DNA of 64,000 nt from Sycobia sp. Sy_11. Its lineage: Eukaryota; Arthropoda; Insecta; Hymenoptera; Epichrysomallidae. How positions within the stretch are numbered: the stretch's first letter is position 1; each line of letters begins with the position of its first letter. The notes beneath the pieces are model-generated. The model made no database searches and had not been told where the DNA came from. It saw only the letters and a program-made list of their open reading frames with translations. Positions 46,877-58,129 of the stretch are shown here, in pieces. The position numbers and the translations under genes were made by a program. The stretch is from positions 2,871,001-2,935,000 of the forward strand of contig JACCIC010000051.1 of NCBI GenBank assembly GCA_018907035.1, in the 5' to 3' direction.

Positions 46877-49800
46877 GATCAGCTGCAGGATTAGGAGAGG
46901 TCAGAACATTTCGGGCCTTCGGCCCAAGCTGTTCTAACCCCCCTTCTCCCGGCGGTCCCAAACTCATCGGCTCTTTTCAGAGCTGTCTTGTACATAGGAG
47001 AAGAGATGAGCCATCTCCCCCTTCCCCACTCCCCCAGTCAGCAGGCAGCCCTCGCCTCGTAGATCTTTCTCAGTGACGTTCTGTACGTAGGAGACAAGGC
47101 AAGCCACCCCCTCCATCGGCGGGTGTCCTCCACCTCATCGGCTCCACTCAGGGCTATCTCGTTCGACGGGGACGAGATGAGTCACACCCCCTGTCTCGGA
47201 GCCCTATCAGGACCCCGGGATCGTGACCACCCTGACTTCTCGGGAGCCCATAGGCGAAATTCGCGTTCGTACCACTCCCTTCGACGTGGCCTCCGGGTAG
47301 GATACATCTCTGAAAAGAATTAGGGGCTACCCTCAAGGTTCCGAGTAGCTCCGAATAGGGACAGCGCTCAAAGCCTCCGAAGATCCATCAGGGCGTTGAA
47401 AAACGCCTCCCGGATAGGTCGTCCATGGACAAGTCCCCTGGAGGGTCCGAAGTTCGGCCGGAAGAAAATTTACCTGCCTTGAACTGTACTGAGCCCCGCT
47501 CAACCGAGAAGCCTCGTGATCCCGGATTAGCACGACTCTAGTCAGGGACCCTCTTTCTTTCAGAAAAGCTCCCAAGGTCTCCAGAAGCCGTGATATCGGT
47601 AGTGGAAAGCCCTGATCGGGCTCCTTAGCGGTGAGAGGTCGATCGGCCGAGAGGGACACACTTTCCCATTTGAAAGGAGTGCGGACGAGATTCGATGGCA
47701 GACCAGGGCTTTCCTCCCCCTACCTCCACCTTGCGGACCTGCCAACCCTGGAACTGGATGTTGGGTCAGGGCAGAGGTCGTGAAGTCCTTAAAAAGACCG
47801 GTATGGGGAGCTAAGGGCATTTCTTCCCCAACCAGCGATAAGATCATATCCTCCAGCTGGTATCCATGAAACCAACCAGACCGAACTCCACCGTTCCAGG
47901 TGAACGACTTCGCCGCCAACTAGGCGATGGAACGAGCGATAGCGAGCGAAGATTAACAAACGACGCCGTCAGAACAGGTTGGCCCACTGTGAGTCCTCCG
48001 CGATGGACAGCTGGACTCTGAACCTGGGAATTCTGGAACTATTGTTATCAGAGGCGAGTTAGGTGGTCGAAGAATCGCCAAAGATCATCAAGAGTGGTCA
48101 AGATCAATTCGATGAGGTCGCCCCCCCCCCCCATCGAAGTCGTAGCGCCAGCCGGCGACGGTTTGCCCGAACGCTCCGACCATCCCCGTACCCCGCTATT
48201 GCCCCCGATAAACGACAAGGGACAAACAGTCCTTTTAAGGATCCAAAAAAAATTCTAACGTATCTACACTCAACTCGTTCATAGAATCTGTTCAGACTAC
48301 CTGAACATCTGCAATGCATCGTCGACGAGCATGCGTCTGCGAGGTATGCAGGCTCGTTGCCCCTCCCTTCTCCACACCCCCCTCTGTCTCTCTACCTGTC
48401 TTGCCCTTTCGCTCTCTCTCTTTCTCGCTCTCTCTCTCTCTCTCTCTCTCTTCCTCTATCTGTCTCGCTATTTCGATTCCCTCTCTCTCTCTCTCTCTTG
48501 CTTCAATGAAATTATCGGCCCATTAATAGTTTCGGCCGGTAGAGCGCACAATTTTATGAATATGGCCGATATAAACCTATTCTACTGCGAGCAGGTGCCC
48601 CGATGTTGGGTATGTGCGATCGCCGACTTTTCCGCAAATGGACGCTTCGTTTTAGAATCGATTTATAGCGTGGGAGAAAGGTTTCCTGAGGTTGAGCCCT
48701 GTCTCAAGTCCGAGTGGAATTCTCCCCCTCCCCTGTCGAGTCACTTTTCCGAAGTGTAAAATATAAGCGAAACTTACTTCGCTTTCGACCTTCAGCCGAA
48801 TCGCTTCTGTTAGATTACGCTCCGCCGTCGTAGTCGTTGTCGTTTTTAAGTCTATATTTTAGTCTATTTTAGTTGATAATTGTTTTTGTTTATATTCATG
48901 TGTAGAGTGTTTTGGAATGTGTTGTTCGTGACTTTGCGTTTTATATGTGTGGATTGCGTATATATTGTGTGTAGCAGTTTTATTGTGTAAATTGGCGCAT
49001 CAGCGGGACGAGGGACATTGCCCTTGTGGATATTCGTTTGACACGAATATCTGAGAGTGCTCCCGGCGGCATTTATGCCCGTTGGCTGCCATTGCGGTTA
49101 GGAGAAAACCATGCCCGAGACGTCGGGGCCGCAGCGCAGAGTAGGAGGTAAACGCGGAGCATCTCTTCCCCGAAGGTTCCTCTGCGAGCAACGTGAGCGC
49201 TAGTGCTAACGGCTGCTCAACCCTTGCTTAAGAGTACTCCGTATATTGTATGCGATTATGTGATAAGAGCGCTTAAATTTAGCAGTACTCGAGTACACGC
49301 GTGTTTGTTGTTTAACGTTGTTAATAGACTGTAAGCTTCTTATTTAATCTTTGTTTATTACTTATTTGGGCTTTTTCCTCCACTCACGGAGTGGAGGTTT
49401 TTTATGCCATTAGTGTTTAATAAATAGATTAAGTAAAATTAAAAGTAATTTCTAGACCTTTTATTAACCATACCCGAACACACATTCCCCCGACGTAAAT
49501 CCGAACTCACTTCTCTTCTTTTTTTTGTAATTGTTAAGAACAGAATCCCCTACTCTTTCTCTTCACGAACCGGTATCCTATCAAAGTTTACAAAATAAAT
49601 CCGAAAGATTATGATAAATATTATATTGGATAAATGGGTAGCCACTTAAAACAAAAATATATGAACATCAGTATAGTTTAGAAAATACGAATAGTAGATC
49701 CAAGCTAAATTAACACAGCTTGTTACATTAAACTTTTACATTATTTCGATGTTGAAAATTTTAATATTTTAGAACAAGGTATTAATAGTAGATATAAAAA

Positions 49801-51898
49801 ATAAACTCTTAATAGAATATAATTATGAAAAATCACAATAATAGAAATTTCATGTTACAATCAATTAAAACGGAAATAAAAAAGCATAAATCGTAGATTT
49901 TGTTTTTCATCCTTATTTTATGTATTATGTAACTGAAACAAATTTTATCTAAATCTTAAAAATTCTGCAACCGGGATGTGTTTGATGGTGAGAGACGATA
50001 AGGCGGTGTCGCTGTAGGCGGATGCTGGCCTGTTTCAATCCGATGTTTCATGATCGTCATCGGAAAACCTCTTGACTGAAACATATCTACGAATTCATGT
50101 AAGAGCTTCTCGATTTGATCGTGTTCGGTAACGGACCATCCGGGAGCTTCATCCCATCGTAAATGGAGGTCAACCATGGCAATCTCTATCTGGCTCGTCG
50201 AAGTTGGCGGCGGCAAGTTTCCCGATGTCTCTTCGATCGTTGCAAACGCTTGCTCGATCTAATATTTCGCGGCCCTCCTTTGGGCCTCTCGCGCGCCGTT
50301 GGGACTCATTCTCTAGGGCGGCTTCCACTATCCTACTCTTACCTGCCACTACAGTTATCAAAACTCGCACTCATTGCGCTACCTTTGTACGAGAGGGCTG
50401 GTTGAGGAATTTGCTGTCACTTGCTGGATCAGCATATTAACATAACTTGGCGGGTTCCTGGAGAAAATGTCAAGAGCTTCTGGACACATTAATCACTATC
50501 CGCACGTCCTCTAGTAAGTCGATGCCTAGTAGCGTCTTATTGCCCACGTCGTCGAAAAGTACAGCCAGTTCGGTCTCTACCGTACAATTGACCAAAATTA
50601 CTTGTACTCTGTACGTGAGAACATCCTTCCAGTGGGCGATTCCGTTGGCCAAAATAATGTACATTGACTGCAACCTTGTAGGGGCGCGCTTCTCCTGTAA
50701 ACTGCGTTGTAAGGAGTCACTAATCACACTAGCCATGAAATCTGTGTCTAAGTACGCTTGTTGTTGGGGGCCACCAATCACCGCGCCCACTAGTGAGCAC
50801 TTTCTGTTGCAGGCGGGCATCACAGCGCAAAAAGCCTTTGCGTTTTTACCAACTGGTCTTTGGGACATTGGCTGTGAAAATCCCCTTCTTCCCCGCAACC
50901 GTAACAATGAACTGTTTCCATTTGTTAGTTAGGTGGTCGACTGCGGAATTCCCGCTTCTACTCTCCAGATGCATGGTTCGTTCGTCGGCAGATCGAACGA
51001 CGCTGCTTCGTTTCGTGCGTATCGGCGTCTCTTCCAAACTCTGCCGGCGTGAGGATAGTTAGTTTCTGCGCGCTCTCTTGTGTGCCACTACTCTTGTCTT
51101 GGTGCTTCTCGTGTAACTCAGGCTTGGCTTCTTTTTTCAAGTCTCTAAATGCCTCGTCTTTTCGATTAACTGCTTAAATGTAGTGATGATGTTCCTGACA
51201 ATTTTAAACCGTACGTCCACGTGCAGTATCCCATATATTAGATCGAGCTAGTGGTCCTTCATGTGCACTCTACAGAACTCCGCTATTAATGCTCTTTTTC
51301 TCGCTTCAAAGGCTTCTGTCGGCTCGTTGCAATTCTGCGATAGACGAATCATTTCTAGATATATCTGGTCATCGTATCAACGTGGTCTAAAAGCTTCGAT
51401 TCTTTTGAGGGTATCGTTCCACGAAGTAACTTCTGGTTGCACGCCCTGCCACCAAGTAAGTGTCTCTCCCTGCAGCAGAATCGGTAATCCTACTACTGCG
51501 AGTCGTCGTACACCTGGCGGCTTGAAGGTCATGGCGTCCGATACAGTCGAGGTTGACAAACTGGCTGTTCCGAGTTCCCCTGGTTCTTGTCTCGAGGGCC
51601 CGACTGTTGCTTCTGGTTGCCCGTCGTCTGTTCTTATTTCCTACGCTCCGTGGGCGCCGCACCAATTTTGGCTTCCTCTCCCCTAGTGCTATGGTGGTCC
51701 CGCCCCCCATAAGGCAGCTTGGTGCGGGCAATGAGAGTCAAGCATAGTCACTCTTCAAGGTAAGGGGCCACTGGTGGCCACATTCTTGCTTCCGCGCTGA
51801 GAAAGAGAGCGAAGGGAGACCTTTTGATGCGCGTCAGTAGTCAGCTTTTGATATTTATAATTAGACAAATTTTTATAATTTTAACGAATATTATTTTT

Positions 51899-51950
<52 letters not shown>

Positions 51951-53156
51951 ATTTGTTAAATTTATAAAAATTTTATTAATTATTAAACTAAAATATATGT
52001 TTGTACTGTTAAATTTTTGTTGAGTATTTCATAAATTGTAATTTTTTGGAATTTATATTTTAGATTAAATAGATTCATTATTTAAAATGAAAATATATAT
52101 ATATTACCGCAAATAGTATCATGATATATAATATATAAATATTTTTGTAAAATGTTAAATATAAAAAAATATGGTATTTAAATAATTAAAATATAGGGTA
52201 TAATATGCCATTATATTTAGGAGCTGAACTTGCTCCTTATGAAAATTTTAATCCTATTAAATACATAATTTTTGTATAATATACAATACTGTTCAGCTTA
52301 CTTTGTTAGATAATGGTGATTTTATACTTTTTATTTAAAGTAAAAATTGCATATTCATCTCATACTAATTTTTTACTATTTTGCACTTTAGAAGCATTCG
52401 AACTAAAAAAATAGTTATCTTGATTGCATCAACATCAGATTATGTAAAATAGTATAGCATCACTTAAGATCAATCTAACTGTCACCTCCACAACTCCAAT
52501 TAATTATTATTTTTATTAATTATTTATACTTTAATTAATCCTTTAAAATTCAAAATAAAGAAAGTCATACTTATGATACGTTCTGTTTAATTATAAATGT
52601 TTAATAAAGTAATGTGTTTGTTGCATTTGCTTAATTTTTATTTACTTTACATATAAGAAGCTTATATAGATACATAAATATTTTGTAATTTTTGCAGAAT
52701 ACTCATTGTGCTCCACCCTTGGGAGCCTCATGCTCCATACTAGGGAAAAAAATGGGGGTAATGGTCTTAAGGAAGACTTTAAAATTTATTTAATAAATTT
52801 ATTTAATTTTTTTTTTTGTAAAAAAAATGACAGCTTAAATTCTAGTCTTATGTCTTTCATTTTCACTTTTTAATTTTTACTTAAATTCAAAATTGAAACA
52901 ACTAGACTTCCTTCAATTTTGTCATGCCTCCTTTCCTTACTACCCTAGCTACAGCAATGTCCAGGTCTTTATACCAACATGACCTTGACAAAATGACTTT
53001 TGTACCTTTTGTTTTTTGATAATGTATATTGTCATAAAATATATTCAGGATGCAGGTGAAAAAAAAATTATTTAAATTTTATAATAAAAATATAAAAAAT
53101 CCCATTAATTTAAATTAAATAATCGTTGTAGTTCTATTAAATCTAGTATTTATTAA

Positions 53157-53214
<58 letters not shown>

Positions 53215-54566
53215 CAGGGTTAAGATATTTTTTAATTTGCTGTTAATAATTAATAATTTTTTTTAAATTTTGATTTACATATTTATTTCATTAACTATTC
53301 TTTCCAATTATTAATTAAATGGAATTTTAATTAGATATTAAAATGTGTGGACGATTTAGATTATTGAAAATAAAAGAATAATCTGAATGTATTATCCAAG
53401 AACTATATCATAGTCCAACACGGCAGAGCAGGTATGAATACGCTGATAAATCATACATGTTATGACGAATGAATTTTTTTAGACGTTTAGTTAATTATTC
53501 CATTAATAGTATCAGTTTGTACTTACCCTAGCTTAAAAAAGAAAGAAAGAGTTCCTGGATTATGTTTAAGAACTGTCAGTACTACTTTTTGCATTTGAGT
53601 ATTAGCAGCCATAGTTTCTAAAGATTGCATTAGAAATCGACCAAGTCCTTGGCGTCTTTCTGATAGTTCTAATTGCAACTCATAACTACTTGAAATTAGA
53701 AAAGTATTAGAAAATATCTAATGCAACTCACTATACTATTTAAAAAAGATTTAAAACAATCTTTAAATATTTCTATCAGTAAAAGTATAAGAAACTAAAA
53801 AAATTAGTATTATACATCTATAACAATATAATTTAAAAAAATAATATTATAAGAAACAATACTACTTTTTGTAAATATTTAAAATAATTCACTATTATTT
53901 TATATTTATTTCAATCTATTGAAATAGTTTGTAAAATACTTTATAGAATTGTAATAGTTTTAAATAAGATGATATAAATTTTAAAGATTATTACCAGTAT
54001 AATACTTCTACAGAATTGTCCAAATCAAACCGAAAATGTGAAAACCCGATCATCTTTCCTTCACGAGATGCTATCAAATACCAAGCAGTAGGTTCTGTAA
54101 GTTCATTATGTTTAGCTTTTTCATCCCATCCCCAATGAGATTGTTCATATAATGGTTTCATATTTCTTTCCATTAAATCAAATATAGAGTCTAATGCTGC
54201 AGGGGTTAAATTTGTCACTCGATCACAAGTTATTTGTATATCTGCCCCATCCTTTAAAGTATATTTATGAAATGTTTGAAGTGATTCCAAAGGATTTGCA
54301 AGAGCGTTTGCCTTTTGTACTAAACGTAATGCAGCTGCTATTTTTTCTGCTCGAATCTGCCTTCTTGTTTTATGAGCTTTTTTCTAAAAGAACGTATCAA
54401 ATGATATTTTTATATTTTTTCTACACCTATAATACATGTTCTCAAATGTATATTACTGTAAATATAAAGAAATGTTTTATACTAATTAATAATTTAATGA
54501 TAAATATAAAGTATACATAAAATGTATAAATTTATAACGTTATTAGTATAATAAACATACCTTCAT
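46013..54566 (-). CDS. Naa40: N-alpha-acetyltransferase 40 (NatD), four exons
   Basis: Coding exons are 54,566-54,561; 54,383-53,995; 53,685-53,527; and 46,097-46,013 (stop TAA). Splice phases chain exactly to give 212 residues. The protein has a basic N-terminus ([10 protein letters not shown]) and the conserved YEQSHWGW block (residues 81-88). The GNAT core includes FSHFRFD (117-122), VEVLYCYELQLE (128-139) and the acetyl-CoA loop RRQGLG (142-147). Then come [10 protein letters not shown] and [10 protein letters not shown], and the C-terminus [17 protein letters not shown], equivalent to the 'YEILS' end of other Naa40 proteins. Naa40 is known to acetylate the N-terminal Ser of histones H4 and H2A co-translationally. 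It lacks the long Cys/His-rich tail of the human protein. The third intron is 7.4 kb and packed with mobile DNA. Confidence 0.95.
46297..46647 (-). other. Open frame of 116 codons, unassigned
   Basis: The frame lies in the last Naa40 intron at the edge of the GC-rich block. The part at 46,380-46,640 has balanced composition (for example [20 protein letters not shown]) with several Cys, but no domain was recognised and there is no independent support. It may be a transposon remnant or chance. Confidence 0.2.
46843..46874. repeat. (GA)n microsatellite
   Basis: Uninterrupted GA tract in the GC-rich block. Confidence 0.9.
46960..47195. repeat. Three imperfect ~60-bp repeats, spaced 75-95 bp
   Basis: The pattern CTCATCGGCTC-CAGAGCTGTCTTGTACATAGGAG-AGATGAGCCA-CCCCC (about 46,961-47,021) recurs at about 47,055-47,116 (TCTTTCTCAGTGACGTTCTG, TACGTAGGAGACAAGGCAAG, CCACCCCC). 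It recurs again at about 47,131-47,192 (CTCATCGGCTCCACTCAGGG, CGACGGGGACGAGATGAG, CACACCCCC). The first copy happens to contain GGCTCTTTTCAGAGCT, which looks like a histone 3' stem-loop. Confidence 0.6.
48407..48500. repeat. (CT)n interrupted microsatellite
   Basis: CT-rich pyrimidine tracts, broken by short unique words. Confidence 0.85.
49640..49845 (+). pseudogene. Penelope-like GIY-YIG fragment
   Basis: The plus strand reads, with breaks, as an IYEH-type segment (KQKYMNIS in frame), then [23 protein letters not shown]. This aligns with the PLE C-terminal segment FLHSFDFVNVDILEHGINNKYKR at about 21,850-21,920. It is a short dead fragment in the Naa40 intron. Confidence 0.6.
49950..51750 (-). 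pseudogene. Gypsy-type LTR retrotransposon gag-pol, 3'-truncated and frameshifted
   Basis: Read on the minus strand, the order is canonical. A gag capsid region (about 51,560-51,130) includes [16 protein letters not shown] and [21 protein letters not shown] zinc knuckle (about 50,925-50,880) reads [14 protein letters not shown], in which the usual His is Asp. A retropepsin region (50,907-50,470) has [15 protein letters not shown] in place of the usual DTGA active site, and [15 protein letters not shown]. The pol linker and start of RT (50,216-49,956) read [20 protein letters not shown]. The element stops there; RT core, RNase H, integrase and LTRs are absent. Several frameshifts occur and the protease active site is altered. 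It lies in the same orientation as Naa40 inside its last intron. Confidence 0.8.
51900..51947. repeat. (TA)n microsatellite
   Basis: TA tract at the junction of the Gypsy relic and dispersed repeat copy 2. Confidence 0.9.
51960..53420 (+). repeat. Unclassified dispersed repeat, copy 2
   Basis: It aligns in order with the reverse complement of 27,940-29,150. Blocks include ATTGTAATTTTTTGGAAT (about 52,035), TAATATGCCATTATATTTAG (52,201), GATAATGGTGATTTTATA (52,310), TTGCATCAACATCAGATTA (52,423), CTTTACATATAAGAAGC (52,645), and AAAAGAATAATCTGAAT (about 53,372). It is about 250 bp longer because of an extra segment and a TA tract at 53,159-53,209. It lies in the Naa40 intron and ends about 100 bp from exon 3. 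Confidence 0.65.
53159..53209. repeat. (TA)n microsatellite
   Basis: TA tract inside dispersed repeat copy 2. Confidence 0.9.
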
Positions 54567-54569
54567 TAT

Positions 54570-55780
54570 AAATGATTTCTTAAGATTCGATATCTAGTAT
54601 ATAAACAATTGCGCGGGAATACGGAATACCTTTTTATTCCTATATGTTGGCTGCACCAGCAGCTAGTAGCTTTTGATATTGACTATTTATCTGCTATTAT
54701 ATATATATATAATGTTACCTGATGTTACCCCCATGTTGCCCGATTGTTATCAGTCGCATTCAGGACCGCGACAAGAAGTAAAGGGTCCTGGGGTAATAAT
54801 CTGGTAATTCAGTGAACGTCTCTTATAAAACGAAAAATATCTGACACGATTTTTATAGCTTAATCGTGTTTTAGAGTAAAAACATTAATAATATAACATT
54901 AATAATATATGTAAATTTTTTATTATTTTTAATATTATTATTTATTATTTATTTTTATTATTTATATTTATTATTTTTATTATTTTTAATATTTATTTAT
55001 CTAATAAAATTATAAAATTGTATTTTCCTTGCTTACGTTACTGTAAAATCATTTATAATGTTATTGTAATCTATGCATCGTCTGGTATCGTATCATATGT
55101 CGGAAACATCGTAACAAACTATTTTATATTTGTATTATATCTCAATTATATTACCTTTTTTTATTATTTTATTGTATTAATTATATTCTTATTAAAGAAA
55201 TTAAGTTTATTTCCTTGAGCTTTGTAGATTCTGAAATTCGCTATATATATGTTCAGGGTTATAACTTTATGATTGTTAAAATAATTTAAAAAATAAAATT
55301 TATTATCTAAAAGTTTCTTTGGTATTCTTAGAGGCCTCGCTCTAATGCCCGACCTCAATCGTGATCGTGAGCCAGGTAGAGGCACTTGGAGTTTTGTGAA
55401 GTGGATATATAACCTATATATTATTACATAGAAACAATTCTAAAACTTGTAAAAATTCGTAAAATTCATAAATATGTAGAACTGGTAAGACTATATAAAT
55501 TAACTTATTATTGCAGCATATGTCAAAGAATGAAAAGCGATATTACGCATGCGCACTATAGTAAAAGCCGCCAATTCCAAATTGATCTCAAGTAATATGT
55601 TAAAAAACAGCAACAGTTCAAAATTCAAATCAAGGTATTGAATATTTCATTCAATATATATTTACTTATAGTAATAATTTTATAAATTATAATGCTAAAA
55701 CTTTTCGGAATTTTTTGCAAACTTAGCAAAGTATAATAAGAATCTCAAATTATTTGACAGCATTTAATGAAGTACATTTT
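54570..55780. other. Upstream region of Naa40 and AT-rich intergenic DNA
   Basis: The 54,600-54,800 segment is less AT-rich and probably includes the Naa40 promoter and 5' UTR. No core element can be assigned with certainty. Further right there are TATT-rich tracts and no gene. Confidence 0.35.
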
Positions 55781-55789
55781 TTAATTTAT

Positions 55790-58072
55790 GTATGGAAAAC
55801 GAACTTTTGTCTACACCATTAAAATTTCTGATACCAATTTCTAGACCAATTTCTTTAATATCTAATATTCTAGACCAATTTCTTTAATATCTAATATCTA
55901 AATTAATAGAAAAAATTATACACGAAAGGTTCAATAATTTTTTTAATGATTGTAAACTTATTTCTAATAACCAATTTGGTTTCGTAAAAAATAAAGGCAC
56001 AAAAGATGCACTTGCATTTATCATAAATATTATATACAACAATTTAAGTAATGGGACAATGCAATTTTTCTTGATTTGGCCAAGGCTTTCGATACAATTA
56101 ATCATATACAACTATTAAATAAATTATAAAGATATGGAATAAGAGGAATAGCGCTAAAATTAATAAAATAATATCTCACAGAACGAAAACAAATAGTTAA
56201 ACTGGCAAACATTAAAAGTACAAGTCGCACATTGACATATGGTGTTCCTCAAGGAACTATTCTTGGACCATTATTATTTATTATCTACATTAATGATCTA
56301 TTAAGTCTGGTCCCCAAAAATTATATAATATCATATACAGATGATACTGTAATGGTATTTACTACTACTTTTTCCCATCTTTCTGGCAATATGGCGATAC
56401 CGTGGCGAAAGAACAATGGCGGTTTCGAGGCGATCTAACCATCCACAAATTCTCGCACTTCTTGAACATATCGTATCAACTAGGTCATGTCGCATCAATC
56501 TGAATAAGCGGTAATCAGAAGGCGCTATGTCTGGAGAGGACGCTGGGTGCGAAAACACTTCGCATTCGAGCTCCAATAGGGTGCTTTTCATGGCTTTCGC
56601 AACATGTGGCCGAGCGTTGTCATGCAAGAGAATGGATGACTTTGTGCCTACTGCCCGGGGTTGCTGATCAATATGTTCGATCAATTATTGTTGCAAATTA
56701 TTCAGTTGGCGTTTGTATACCTCGGCAGTAACGGTTTCATTCGGTTTTACCAACTGGTAGTACTGCATACCCTGTTGGTCCCACCAAATGCACAATAATA
56801 CCTTTTGGCCGTGAATGTTCCGTTTTGGTGTCGATATGGACGGTTGTCCTGTTCCACCCATGACTTTTTGCGTTTAGGATTGTCAAAATAGATCCACTTT
56901 TTATTACCAGTCACAATACACCACAGAAAACTCTTCTTTTCTGCCTAGCAAGCAAAAACAGTGCGATGTTATATCGATTCATAATGGCACTTTTGGCCCA
57001 ATCGTGTGGCATCCATTTTCCTTCTTTATGTAATCTTTCCCACCGCATGTAAACGTTTGCCAACTACTCTGTCACTAACTCCTAACTTATTAGCGAGTTC
57101 TTTCTGCATTTGAGCTTAGTTTTCATCCAATAATACTTGCAATTTACTATCTTCAAACTTTTTCGGTTGTCCAGGACCATCTTTGTCATTAACATCAGTA
57201 TCTCCACCTTTAAACGTCTGAAACCACTCTTTACATATTGTAAGCGATGAAGCCTGTTCACCATAATATTCTTGAAATAATCGATAAGTTTCTACTTTAC
57301 TTTTTTTCAAATCAAAATAGTGCAAAAGGACATAACGAAAAAATGATTTATCACGATTCATTTTTCACTGATCAAAAAATTATAATGCTTCTACAAATGA
57401 TGGCGCCTATTAACTGGATTTTATTGATCAATGCTAAAACTAAAAAATAAGTAGTAGATCCAACACATCTGACTTTTTGTACTACTTATATCGCCGCCTA
57501 AACGTGAAGGTCGGAAACTAAGTTCGCCTCCTAATACATCAAAGCTGTTTAAACGACGTTTGGAATTTATAAAAATAGTTATCCGTCCAATTTACAAATT
57601 ATGGAGTAATATTTGATTCAAACATGAAATGGTTGAATCATATAACTTACTTAGTTAACAAAACAAAATATTTACTATTTCTATTCTATAAGTTGTCTAA
57701 AAACATAATAAAACAATGTCTAATGCCCATTTATTATAACCTATTTCATAATATAGCAACTTATCGAATTATAAACTGGGTGGTGCTTATAACAATGTAT
57801 TAAATAAAATAGAATCATTACAAAAAAAGAATCTTGAAAATAATTATAAAAAATGATAAAACAATAAAAAAAAACATTAATGATAAACGAAATTTTTGAA
57901 TGGGAAAGTTTATTACATTTTTATAATGATTTAAGCAATAGTTATTAATTCAATCAAATAGTATTACTAGAAATAAAAGTTTAAACTTATCAAAAATTGA
58001 AAAAAAGGCTATTATTAAAAAAAAAAGAAATTAAAAAATTTCTATTCAAAATTTCTATTCAAATGGATTAAA

Positions 58073-58076
<4 letters not shown>
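55790..58076 (+). mobile_element. Jockey-type LINE fragment interrupted by a mariner
   Basis: Left of the insertion (55,830-56,352) the plus strand encodes reverse transcriptase blocks with a few stops and frameshifts. They are RPISLI and SKLIEKIIHERF, NNQFGFVKNKGTKDALAFI, FLDLAKAFDTINH (motif A), YGVPQGTILGPLLFIIYIND (motif B) and YTDDTVMVF (motif C, normally YADD). After the mariner, the thumb and C-terminal part continue at 57,575-57,790 (YGVIFDSNMKWLNHITYLVN, KTKYLLFLFYKL). The A-B-C order and the FDTINH and GVPQG variants point to the jockey/I superfamily. The endonuclease is missing, so it is 5'-truncated as usual for LINEs. A 28-bp tandem duplication lies at 55,847-55,904. Confidence 0.8.
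56360..57535 (-). mobile_element. mariner element nested in the LINE
   Basis: On the minus strand the transposase begins at 57,361 (MNRDKSFFRYVLLHYFDLKK, the N-terminal helix-turn-helix domain) and continues to 57,116. A degenerate middle follows. A frame at 56,684-56,500 carries ILLHDNARPHVA (second catalytic Asp) and SSPDIAPSDYRLF (third). The end LPERWEKVV lies at about 56,395-56,370. The expected last residues and 3' TIR are missing where LINE sequence resumes. The 5' end probably lies near 57,535 (TATTAGGAGGCGAAC on the minus strand). Frameshifts make it inactive. Confidence 0.8.

Positions 58077-58077
<1 letters not shown>

Positions 58078-58124
<47 letters not shown>
58078..58124. repeat. 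(TA)n microsatellite
   Basis: TA tract at the right edge of the LINE, possibly grown from its A-rich tail. Confidence 0.9.
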
Positions 58125-58126
<2 letters not shown>

Positions 58127-58129
58127 TAT

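Larger units (their letters stand above)
46660..49430. other. GC-rich block in the Naa40 intron, probably retroelement-derived
   Basis: GC content is far above the window average, with GA and CT microsatellites (46,843-46,874; 48,407-48,500), a C12 tract near 48,121, and several non-overlapping frames of 60-140 codons without recognised domains (for example 47,919-47,560 minus and 48,331-48,759 plus). A segment ending near 48,985 is followed by TTGGCGCATCAGCGGGACG, which resembles a tRNA primer-binding site. A short frame follows (ATG at 49,111). This suggests an LTR and leader of a Gypsy-type element, but no second LTR was found. A 9-bp perfect hairpin (CCTCCACTC, loop ACG, GAGTGGAGG) lies near 49,378-49,398. 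Confidence 0.35.

Noticed and set aside
46968..46983. GGCTCTTTTCAGAGCT resembles the histone mRNA 3' stem-loop.
   Set aside because: There is no histone coding sequence upstream on the plus strand, the downstream purine-rich element is absent, and the word is part of a local imperfect repeat whose other copies lack the hairpin.
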